Source: Balanoglossus misakiensis
Lineage: Eukaryota; Hemichordata
Assembly: GCA_040954595.2 (NCBI GenBank)
Contig: CM082578.2
Span: 14,880,001 to 14,944,000 of the forward strand
Length of the DNA: 64,000 bases
Direction: 5' to 3'
How positions within the stretch are numbered: the first letter of the stretch is position 1; each line of letters begins with the position of its first letter. The notes below the pieces were generated by a model that had not been told where the DNA came from, did no database searches, and saw nothing but the letters and a program-made list of their open reading frames with translations. The translations under genes were made by a program, and so were the position numbers. This document shows positions 51,201-61,045 of this stretch, piece by piece.

Positions 51201-54070
51201 CCCAACACTGTCCAAAACGTACTGGTTGTTTGGACCCCATGTATGCTTTCAGAATAGCCACGCTGCCGACCCATTCAGCCGGTCTAACACCACCAATATA
51301 ATCCCCAGACCAATTACCGCAAAGTACACCATCGTCATCAAGGGAATTAACCTACATATATAAGAAAAGTAAATGAAATGCTATATTTAACGTGTGGGTA
51401 TAGTGAGATAATTACATTTAAAGGGTAGCAATTTGTTTCAAATGTTCAGAAGAGCAAGACAAGTTCAGAAATGTACATTACCAACGCGGAGATTCGTCTG
51501 ACGACTTTCACTGGATTTGAACGACCTTGGACTCCAAGTGCAGCTTCCAGCAGACATACGGCAGCATCCAGTATTCCATATTCAAACTGAAAAAAATGAC
51601 GTGTCTTTCAGGAAAAAAGGCCTAACAGAAAATATAAACACAAATTGAGCAAACCTGTGAACTTTGGTAGCGAAGACATTAAATCTTCTTACCTGTCCGA
51701 AGTTCCAAGGTCTAGCAGACGGATTCTTATGCGACCCCACGTAGATAAATCCTGTGTCGTTCAATACAAACTCTTCAAGTAAGTGGTCACTTTTCAAATA
51801 GACACCGTCATCTATACGTAAATCGAAATGTATTTCACGGTATTATACATTTTGCGTACAGTAAAAGTGAGTATAGACAACAGAGTAACGACAGGTTATG
51901 CAATATAATTTTCCCATGGATATCGAGTGATTTTCATTTACCTTCACACCAGGGATTGAACAGAAAATACACCGGCGTTTCTCTCCACAGGGTGATGAGT
52001 TCCCCGAGGGTCGGGTCATCTCTCCTGGTGTTTGCAGTTATCTGTAAGGCGCATTTGCCAACTATGGCGTTCGCAGGTGATGTCACGACCAGAGACACTG
52101 TGCCGCCATCTTGCTTCAGAACCCTCACTTCCCATTTGCCATCTTCACCATTGAATGGTACACGAATGAGGGTGTCTTTGGTTACGCACGGACTATCTCC
52201 TGGAGATTCGCCAACAAATAAGAAATTCGTCAACTGAATGCTAAATATATCGCATTCCAAAGCAAGTTGTAGTATTCATATAATGAGAGGTGAAATACCA
52301 TATTTCATTAAGGAAGTCACTGGTCTCGACAATCACTTTCGACACCACTATGCACTATCCTACTGATCACTCGTCAAATGTCAAAAGTATACACTGTGAA
52401 TGCATTAACGTGACATAAATGTTGTCTAGGGTCAGATTTTATGCCTCTTTAGAGAAAACACATTAAATGCAACTTTAATAGCTGCCCTAGCCTGGGATCA
52501 CTGTAGCTTAGTTGAGTGGAGATGGAGACACGAAGTTTATTGCGTAAAATTGTGATATCAAATACGTTTAACTATCTTACTTTGCCCTGGACTGTTATGC
52601 TTACGTCTTAGTACGGAGGGTTTGTGATTTGTATTGGCGTTTTAAAAGGAAAAGCTCAATGAACAAATGTAACGAGGTTAGCACCTTCTTGGTGCGTGTT
52701 GATTGATACGTCATATGGCAAGAGTTACAGAAGATTAAAATGTCGTTTAGTTTCAGTGGTATACATCTGCGGGATGACCCTTGTTTCCTGCAAGAGTACA
52801 TATGACGTCGTGTAGGCAACTAACGGCCATGTTCGTATCAAGATACTCCTGTACCATGATTGCCAATATGATGGACTTACCAAAATGTATTTCTAGATTG
52901 ACCTTGTCCTCGCTGAGATCCACATTTCGATCGAACTCCACCGTCACCTCAAATGATTGACCTCTTCTGAGAATTAAACCATGCCCTTCGTAGTCCAGTG
53001 TGTGATGAGCTTCGCGATTTTCGGAGATTCTCAAATCGACCGACAGTACAACTGGTGCTAGCCTGAGGTCGTCTGTAAATATGGTTGCCATTTTCATTAG
53101 AAGTTATTTTTAGAACCATAGTGAGCGATATTTTAAAATGTAATACTTATGTACAGGGAACTAACTACTGGTTACCACAATTTACATTTATTTTATATTT
53201 GACTTAAGAATATTTCTCAACGCATTGGGATTCCTCAATTAAAGTACAAGTATTCTGGCTTGTAAGCATGACCTCGGGTGTCAATTTCGGAATTTCGTGC
53301 TATATTGATTGCCTAGATTTACATGAGGTATATTTTTGACTACATGTACCTATAAATAGATGTACGGGAGTATTATGATATATATTATTGAACTGGTGGA
53401 TAACGACAGGTGTTATTTGGGAGTAAAACATGTTAGTATTAGTACTTATTATTAGTAAAGTCACAACTATAACCCCGTGTGTCGTCAGGGCAAATTTCAC
53501 GAATGTGGACAAGGTCACAACTTAAAGAATACCAGGAAACAAAAATATGGTCAAAATAATTCCTTCATACAGTTTGTGAGAAAATTGCCGAGCCGATGGT
53601 GTTTGTCGTACCGTCTCCAAACTAACAATGTTTGATGAGAAACTTGAGGTAGCAGTTATCAACTCCTGTGTACATAATGGCAAAACATACTTATATATGC
53701 TATATTTACGTACACTGTGAAATGGAGCAAAATGGTGTGCATGTATATATGGTAGCGTTGAGGAAGTGAAATGCTCATAAATTTTCACGAATTTCATGTA
53801 GGCTCTACGCCAAACGGCTTGCATTTTTTTTCCGACTGACATCATAACTACACATCGGCAGACATCAGCAGTCGCTTACACACGTTTCCTACCCTTTTCA
53901 GATAGCCGCTTCCGTACCCACAACCAGAAATCCCGGAAAGCCCAGAGAAAGGAAAACCGTTCGTCTCCTCTGTCAGCTGTTAGTGCCACAGGCAGTTCAG
54001 CACGGCGTCCTGGCACTGGAATGTTTCTTCGCACGCATTCCTCTCTTCTGTTTGTAGAAACGTTTGACAT
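48080..54070 (-). CDS. TGM1: Transglutaminase, TGM1/annulin-like (complete, 754 aa, 13 exons)
   Basis: Ca2+-dependent protein-glutamine gamma-glutamyltransferase, which forms Gln-Lys isopeptide crosslinks. Exons in transcription order: 54070-53893, 53072-52881, 52199-51942, 51811-51693, 51586-51482, 51351-51177, 50846-50708, 50445-50342, 50252-49998, 49672-49382, 49007-48841, 48664-48528 and 48224-48080 (TGA). They sum to 2,265 nt, and all phases and GT-AG borders close. A basic extension of about 60 residues is followed by the N-terminal beta-sandwich, the catalytic core with [12 protein letters not shown] (Cys333), NFHVWNECW (His392) and [11 protein letters not shown] (Asp415), and two C-terminal beta-barrels. 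Cys-His and His-Asp spacings (59 and 23) equal those of vertebrate TGM1, so it should be active. The start is the first ATG of exon 1 (MSNVST). The upstream open frame continues only to a GTG, so ATG is preferred. The N-terminal extension resembles the membrane-type TGM1/annulin class in position but has a single Cys rather than a cluster. The exact paralogue is uncertain. Confidence 0.97.
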
Positions 54071-55920
54071 GGCAGACCTTGCAATGGATCGGTTCCTTAT
54101 AGGACCAGAATAACCTTTAAATCTCACGATCTAAATAGGGGAGTACGTAATTTTCCGACCAACAGCAGACGGTCGCTTCAAGCGTATACTGATCGATTCT
54201 TTCGACACAACTCTGACTTGACTTACAGTTAGACAACTTGTCTGTCATATACCCTACCAGGACCGAACAAAGTTCACTGACCCAGACAAATCTATCAAAT
54301 TTCAAGGTATTTATAGAGCCACTCTTGCTGCCATGGTTACAGAAAATCAGAAACCGCTTTTGTCCGACAGCGGGTATGCAATTTAAAATTACAATTCCCA
54401 GATATACATATTATTGTACGAAGTATCATATTTGACCTTTAAACTGTATGCATGACAAATATGCTATGTATTCCATTACGTCATTGACATGAGACTTTCT
54501 CGAGTAGGTATACTTTTTCTTATTCACTCCTTAGCTCAGAGGTTGACGGCAAGATGTATATAATTCTGTAGGCCATATTAAGCACTATATGATCACTAAC
54601 GATGACGATCGAAAACCTTTGGCTAAGTGGCTATTTCGAATTATGGTGGTAGTCTTGCTCCAAGTATGTGATCTGTAATTATGTCGGAAATATAAAAAAA
54701 GTACAAGGCTTAAAAGCATTATTGGAATTTGGAGTGAGCGCGGGCCGAGAAGTATCTAAAGTCCAGCCAAAGCAAATAGTCGAAACTTTGGCGAACGATA
54801 CGAAGGGTTGCATAGAGACAAATTGAAAGTGACATGAATTACACACTCAAAACCACAAAACATACGCCAAGCGACCAGTGAGCTAGTATATGAAGGTGTG
54901 GTGATAGCGCATTTAGATTTCGTGTTTTTCCTTCGCATTTGTTCACTCATGATGCAGTGTAATTCCCTATGTCCCTTTTGGTGTGTACCCGCGGCCATTT
55001 TATTGTCTTGAAATTACTTTTACTATATGTTGTGGTTTTTTAATAAAACTATTCCTTTATCTTTCTTCGCTTGTTGGATGCAGTGCATTTTGGGTGAAAA
55101 ATGGTGTATGATGTTCTGCACACTAATGCAAAGTGAACAGTCGGCTGGTGGAGCATGTACTCCCGTTTTATTGAGTCATACACATGCATGCATGTATACT
55201 TTTGTGTGTTACAGAGCGAGAGAGAGACACAGAGAGAGAGAGACAGACAGAGACAGTCAGTCAGTCAGACAGAAAGACAGACAGACAGACGTGCATCAGC
55301 ACACGAGCTCGAACATTGGTGCTCGGTGTGGCCACTGTCATTTCATAACAGGTGTGGTGGGTCTAAGATTGATGTGCACATTGATTCATATTAGTCCATA
55401 TTTGAAGCAGTTGTTTTCCGAACACGTAAAAACGACCGAAATGTACACTTGCAAGATCATGATCCTCTATCTCGGGTTCGGCGATTCTTGTTTGCATTTT
55501 AAGTGCGGCGTCGGCAATATAATGATTGCGTTCATGCATTGAAAGACAGACAAATGACCGGGCATATGACACAGACAATTGGAGGCCCCGCCGAAATAAC
55601 ACTCATATGCCAGAAATAAAATGTAATATTTTGCTGCAAAAGTGACAGAAACCAGTCAGAGTGCCGCCACGCCCAAGCACCTAATGGAATCGCTTTATTT
55701 AGAAAGTAGTCTCGTCATGTGCCTAAATGTCATTATGCGCCAGGCATTATAATCGCGTTGCTACCTGCCGTTCATTGCGCACCGGCGCGTCCAGGGAAAC
55801 CGATTAATGCAAAGCGCGCGCGTCTGTCAACCTATCGATCGACAATCAGCGTCACAGTGACTTAATTTTCATTATCGTGTAGCTTACTGTTACAGAGAAT
55901 CACAGAAAGGAGACGTTGCA
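54071..55920. promoter_or_regulatory. Divergent intergenic region between transglutaminase and the first TMEM229B-like gene
   Basis: The two genes are transcribed away from each other, so both promoters should lie here. The last 200 bp before 55921 are CpG-rich with a GCGCGCGCG run. An ATGGCCGC-type motif occurs on the minus strand near 54991-55000. A GAGAGA/GACAGACA microsatellite occupies about 55216-55290. The 171-codon + strand frame across that repeat is not a credible gene. Confidence 0.4.
55216..55290. repeat. (GA)n/(GACA)n microsatellite
   Basis: Purine-rich simple repeat of GAGAGA, GACAGA and CAGT units in the divergent intergenic region. Confidence 0.9.
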
Positions 55921-56403
55921 ATGGCTGCCGTTGCTGGTGCACCTTTACCCAGTTATCTACGGTTTGCTTTTTACGGCCTGCACGGTTTCTTTGACGAAAT
56001 CGTCTTCACTGCTGTGTACGACTATATTTTTCTGAAACCGGACCCTCGTCTGATTGGATACACCTCGCTGTACTCGTTTCTGATCTATGGTTTGTGCAGT
56101 TTCATGGTGGAGCGTCTGTATGTATATCTGTGGTATAAACACAAAGTTCCTACACCGGTCCGGGTGACAATGTACCTGTTCATTGTTTATGCGTGGGAGT
56201 TCACATGCGGCCTCATGTTACGTCAATTCGGGGCCTGTTCGTGGGATTACAGTGACAGAGCGCTGAACGTAATGGGATTGATAACATTCACCTATCTACC
56301 TGGTTGGGCCTTGCTTGCTTATTGGCAGGATATCATAGCGGAGTTCCTGTTGAGTTTGAGATGCCTACCGTCAATCCAACCTATACATAACAAGTTGCAT
56401 TGA
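55921..56403 (+). CDS. TMEM229B: TMEM229B-like transmembrane protein, copy 1 (160 aa)
   Basis: Single-exon gene for a small multi-pass membrane protein of the TMEM229 family, whose molecular role is not established. Family marks include the HGFFDEIVFTAVYDY segment near the N-terminus, a VERLY motif after the second membrane segment, and YAWEFTCGLMLRQFGACSWDYSD, which matches the family signature WEFTxGxxLRQFxACxWDYS. Four hydrophobic segments are visible (about residues 10-35, 45-68, 80-100 and 115-140). The length fits human TMEM229B (167 aa). The ATG at 55921 follows a CpG-rich leader. A second copy lies 3.3 kb downstream on the same strand. Part of the 3' coding region is nearly identical to that copy, suggesting gene conversion. 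A possible AATAAA lies at 57098. Confidence 0.93.
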   Translation: MAAVAGAPLPSYLRFAFYGLHGFFDEIVFTAVYDYIFLKPDPRLIGYTSLYSFLIYGLCSFMVERLYVYLWYKHKVPTPVRVTMYLFIVYAWEFTCGLMLRQFGACSWDYSDRALNVMGLITFTYLPGWALLAYWQDIIAEFLLSLRCLPSIQPIHNKLH

Positions 56404-59238
56404 TGAAAGCCCGTCATAGAAATGAAACGTCGCTATTGCTGCATGTGGTAACCTATGGCACAGTCGTTTGTTTACTGGGTAGTCACACCGGCTGTCCGAC
56501 CGGCGTATGTCATAGAAAAAGACAAAGCAAGTCTGCCCCAGAGTGACCACTAAGAAAACAAACGACCGTGGCTTGTGGGTCTTACGACTGAACTGTAGGC
56601 CTACATACAAGATTTCACCCCTAGCAGCTGGACGCATACTAGGCATACATGATGATAGAGACGATCTCGCCACTGGCAATGACATTGGCATGTTGGCAAC
56701 TGGTCAATGGCACTGAGAATATCGATCCACCTTCTGCTATTCAGCCACTCTAATAGTAACCCGTGGTTTACAGCATCTTGCCATCGATTCAACGATAGTT
56801 TGTGAACAGTAGTGTTTTCCTCTCCTGGCCCTCGCCAGGTAGGTCTGCCATATGTGGACTGCTGCAGGTGTGGGCGGTACTACCAGCAGTCTTTTCAAAA
56901 GCTCTTCATCACTCAATTTAATTTCGGATATGCATAATGCAAGTTTTGATGGTATGGCAACTCTGTTAATGATATAACGGACATTAATTTTCACTATTCT
57001 TTTTTTAATTGTTAATGATATTGATAAACTGAAACAGGCACTGGTACGCCTATGTCATGTCGCCAAACGTGAATCGCTATTAGCCAAGATATAATTAAAT
57101 AAACCAGACCAAAGTAAATATAGAGGCAAAATGGCGGCACCTTTATGCACAAACAGTTGACATGCGTGCAAGTGTTTGTCGATATTTCAATTAATTATCC
57201 AAAAATACGCGTACATGTAGCTGTTAGACAATGGCCGTTGGTCGCGGACGCCGATGCAATACACAGGATCCTTAGGCCTACAACATGCCCGAACCAAAAA
57301 AGGCCTATAGTCATTAGATTTCTTGCACGCAATTTTGGAGCAATCACTTTAGCTATGCAATTTAAACGATTATCTATTGTGTTTTTGTCTTTAATTATAA
57401 GATTTTGAGAACACATAGCAATAAATAATCATGACGTCATAGACTTTTCACTACACCTTTCCAGTATTGTTCTTTGCTTTACGTCCACGTATTTAAATTA
57501 TGTGTGGATGAACCCATTCATTGGGAAATAAGTGTGGTATAATAAAACTTATCGTCAATTGTAAATTTGTTTCATGGAAACGTTTCCTGATATATCGGTT
57601 CAGGTTTGGTATTTTTTATGAAGTTGTACCCATGGTTCACATTTCTCAGATTTGTTAACAAAGCCTTCGCTTTACTATTCACCAATAATTGTATCAGTAA
57701 GTTGCAAATTAATTTAGTATTAATTAAGACTGGTGAGGGAAAAACAGTTGCTAGGTGCTCTTTTTCATTTCAGTTATTGATTTACTTCACATGAAATCAG
57801 GTATAAGAGTACAGCGTCGAATCGCACAAATTGATTTCAAGGCCCATATTTGTCGAGGTGGGCATTTCTATAGATACACAAAAACAGACCTCTTCCGGTG
57901 CGCGGAGTTGTTTATTGCGAAACAAAGTGATTTTTAGATAAGATTGTTTAAGCAAATTTCGGCAATGGTAATATATCATTCAATGCAAATCTCAACAAAA
58001 TTTACAGAAAGTCGAAGAAAGAAAGTAGGGTGAATTTTGAACGTAAATCATTCTGCTCTTCCAAAACCATTGTGCATGATTAGAAACAACATGGAGGTAC
58101 ATTTTCGTATCTCCATGGAAACACTGAGAAGGATAAATGTTCTCACTGGTTTTAAATGACATTTTGTTTCAACACCAAAGCCTACTGAAATCTTACTACA
58201 TGTATTACTATGCGTATTTTGTGTTAATGTGTAATTTTAACTAATATTAAACAGGGTGACAGTGTGTTTTACATGTTTTCTATTGATAGTGCTGTACTGA
58301 TTGACTTTGGTTTCTAGTAAAGACATTTCATTTAAGATGGCGTGAAAGAGATTGTTTTACGATTAGTTTTAGTAATTCCATATTTGACTGTTAAATGTCT
58401 ATGCAATGCTAGCTGTTGTGCAATTCAATGCAATATTTCAGATTTTACCATATTGTCTTTCACAGATATTCAATTCAATAGAAAGAATTTTATAGACTGA
58501 TTAGCGATTCATATGTCATTAGAAATATCACGTAGTAATGTGACTCGTGTAATAAAGATTAGAGATGTTGATCGAATAAAGAGAGGCGGTACAAATGACA
58601 ATGTTCTCCTTTCCTTTCAGTGTTGACAAATTTAGTGTGATTAGATAACACACCCGGTATATATATTCGTATATACATTCGATCCAGTTCTAATTGTTTC
58701 AAGCAAATTGACGCTGTAAAACGGGACACGAATCTAACAATAACTTGATCATTCCCTAACTCAGAAAATGCGAGAAGGTGCCAAAGAGCCCGGCCAAAGG
58801 GTCAGTCAAGAGGAGTCGCTTTTTCATCGGTATACATATTGACAGGTTTGCCAGTCAGTGGGAACCAGCCTACAATAACCATGACAACGAAGAGTGGGTC
58901 GGAGATCCATGGTAGTCTGCTGCCCTGCCCCATTCCCACCGCTGGCTGCGCTGCGCTTTGGGGCCGGGGGTGCAGAACCAGACCAGGATCCTCGGGTTGA
59001 ACCCGTAATACGGTATGGTATTGATGTAAAATCGGTCTGGTCCCCTTTCTCAGACTAGGTTTAAATGGTTTACAGTGGGTTTTGGGTATATACTGGCAGC
59101 TAGCGCAGCCACACACTCACACCATGTCGAACCACACGTACCACCCCCGGGCTCGACCCATTGGACATATAGCAACGCGACGTGGTGGCTTTGATATCCA
59201 TACTTCCTTCTATCAAAGCCGGGTGAAGCGTCAATGAA
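56404..59238. other. Spacer between the two TMEM229B-like genes
   Basis: No convincing gene is present. Possible poly(A) signals of copy 1 are AATAAA at 57098-57103 and again near 57540. A GC-rich block at about 58900-59010 contains a GGGTTGAACCC inverted repeat and lies upstream of copy 2, where its promoter would be. An AAAATGGCGGC motif is at 57128-57138. Confidence 0.4.
57098..57103 (+). terminator. Candidate poly(A) signal downstream of TMEM229B-like copy 1
   Basis: AATAAA about 700 nt after the stop codon; use is inferred. Confidence 0.25.
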
Positions 59239-59721
59239 ATGGCTGTCTCTGCTGGTGAACCTCTACCCAGCTATTTACGATTTTTCTTTTACGGACTGCA
59301 TGGCTTCTTCGACGAAATCGTTTTCACTGCTGTGTACGACTACGTTTACTTGAAGCCAGACGTCCGTCTGATTGGATACACCTCGCTGTACTCGTTCTTT
59401 CTCTACGGGTTTTGCAGTTTCGCAATGGAACGTCTGTATGTTTTTCTGTGGCACAAACATAAGGTTTCGACACCGGTCCGATTGGCGATGTACCTGTTAA
59501 TCATTTATGCGTGGGAGTTCACGTGCGGTCTCATGTTACGTCAATTCGGGGCCTGTTCGTGGGATTACAGTGACAGAGCGTTGAACGTAATGGGATTGAT
59601 AACATTCACCTATCTACCTGGTTGGGCCTTGCTTGCTTACTGGCAGGATGTATTATCTGAATTTCTGTTGAACATGAGATGCTTACCGCCAGTCCAACCT
59701 ATAGACAACAAGTTGCACTGA
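59239..59721 (+). CDS. TMEM229B: TMEM229B-like transmembrane protein, copy 2 (160 aa)
   Basis: This is the intronless tandem paralogue of the 55921-56403 gene, of identical length and without indels. It has the same four predicted membrane segments and the same WEFTCGLMLRQFGACSWDYSD signature. Differences cluster in the first two thirds (for example FFFYGLHG versus FAFYGLHG, YVYLKPDVR versus YIFLKPDPR) and at the C-terminus. The block coding YAWEFT through LLAYWQD differs only at synonymous sites. The ATG at 59239 has an in-frame TGA two codons upstream (TGA AAT GGC is out of phase, so the choice rests on alignment with copy 1). Both copies look intact and probably functional. The role is unknown. 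Confidence 0.93.
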   Translation: MAVSAGEPLPSYLRFFFYGLHGFFDEIVFTAVYDYVYLKPDVRLIGYTSLYSFFLYGFCSFAMERLYVFLWHKHKVSTPVRLAMYLLIIYAWEFTCGLMLRQFGACSWDYSDRALNVMGLITFTYLPGWALLAYWQDVLSEFLLNMRCLPPVQPIDNKLH

Positions 59722-59747
59722 AGAAAACCGAAGGCACACAGGAATGA

Positions 59748-60167
59748 ATGTTTGTTGTATGCATGTCTGTGGTACATCATAATTCTGAGATGAGAGTTCT
59801 GAGCTCAGATGCCCAGGCGCGTCTTGAGGAAATCCTGCATTCTACCAACCCTTTCATCTGGCCAAAAACACTGATGAAGTTGCAAGGACTGTTTTTTGCT
59901 CCATCACCTAATAGTGATGTCAGAGACAGATTGTCTCTGGCATCCATCACCATGACTATGCTTGGAGTCGCATCATTATACCAACCAATCAACCAGATAG
60001 TCACAAACAGGTCACGGACAGCTGGTACCATCATGTCAGCTTTTTATATATTCAATTGTACGAATTTTTTTCCATTCAGAACAATTTGGAATATGATGAA
60101 ACGCACAAAGAAATTAGGCATTTACCAACATTTTTCTATAGCAAACAGTATTGAGAACTTGTGTTGA
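59748..60167 (+). other. Unidentified 139-codon open frame after TMEM229B-like copy 2
   Basis: The frame begins 26 nt after the copy 2 stop and ends just before an AATAAA at 60191-60196, so it most likely lies in the copy 2 3' UTR. An overlapping frame of 85 codons is open on the other strand. I recognise neither product. It could be the remnant of a mobile element or a chance frame. Confidence 0.15.
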
Positions 60168-60190
60168 CATATCAGACTTGTTTTAATGTT

Positions 60191-60196
60191 AATAAA
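60191..60196 (+). terminator. Candidate poly(A) signal of TMEM229B-like copy 2
   Basis: AATAAA on the + strand about 470 nt after the stop of copy 2, in the short interval where copy 2 and DDX20 converge. Confidence 0.4.
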
Positions 60197-60436
60197 TTCT
60201 GGCAAATCACATGAGCCTGATGGTGTGTTATAATTTTGGTTCACTTTGTACAGTTATTCCAGTAACATTCTGAAGAAAGTATTTCTTGGATTCACCTGTA
60301 TATTGGGCAAGAATTTCAGTCTAGTCCAGAGCATGGTTGTTGGGCACTGTCTGTGGTATATGCAGTGGTAAGCATGGCACTAAAAGGTAAAATAGATAAA
60401 AACAAACAATAACAAGTTTTAGTCAAGTAAAGCATT

Positions 60437-60442
60437 TTTATT
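60437..60442 (-). terminator. Poly(A) signal of DDX20 (AATAAA)
   Basis: Canonical AATAAA on the minus strand about 90 nt after the DDX20 stop codon, a typical distance for a short 3' UTR. Confidence 0.6.
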
Positions 60443-60531
60443 GACCATAACTGCAAGCAGCACAGTGTTGCATTATCACAAGAACTTCAAGATAACTGAA
60501 CATTGCACACAAGGCAGGCTGTCACCTCAGT

Positions 60532-61005
60532 CTACCAATATCCATATTGCCAACTTGGAGGAACACACTGGTTGTAGTAGCACTGAGCTTGGTATGCTTG
60601 TATCCAAGCCTGATATGAATAGGGACTATATTGATCTGACATCTGATCAGTGCTGTTCTGAGCTGGCCCCCACCCATACCCCATATCAGCCATTCCATAA
60701 GACTGCGGTTGTTCAAATTCAGGATGTTGAACTGTGGGATGGTTGGCTTGTCCATGACCTGATTGATCAGGATAGGATGGTGTACCAGGTGTGATTTGCT
60801 CACTGTACATGTTATCGTTCCAGTATTCTGTGTTGCTAGGATAGGGCCCCTGGTAGGCATAGTTGACAGGTGAATTGTAGTATGGTGGGTACTGATGATG
60901 GGCCTGGGCATTGTACTCCTCAGACTGACTGTAATAATTTGGATAACTTGCAGAGACGTCAAATCCATGGCCTTCCTCCTTGCATTCCTCCTCATCTTCT
61001 TCTTC

Positions 61006-61045
<40 letters not shown>

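Noticed and set aside
52200-52260. Longer first part of transglutaminase exon 3
   Set aside because: The open frame continues upstream, but exon 2 ends in phase 1 and the acceptor at 52199 restores the family alignment; no ATG is needed there.
53876-54127. Start of transglutaminase at the upstream GTG (54127)
   Set aside because: It is not an ATG; the first ATG in the exon is at 54070, and the residues before it are treated as 5' UTR.
55027-55542. 171-codon + strand open frame
   Set aside because: It crosses the GAGA/GACA microsatellite, resembles no family and lies in a divergent promoter region; it is open because of the repeat.
58900-59010. GC-rich block suspected of being a tRNA-like gene
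   Set aside because: GGGTTGAACCC resembles a T-arm, but no acceptor stem or anticodon arm could be placed.
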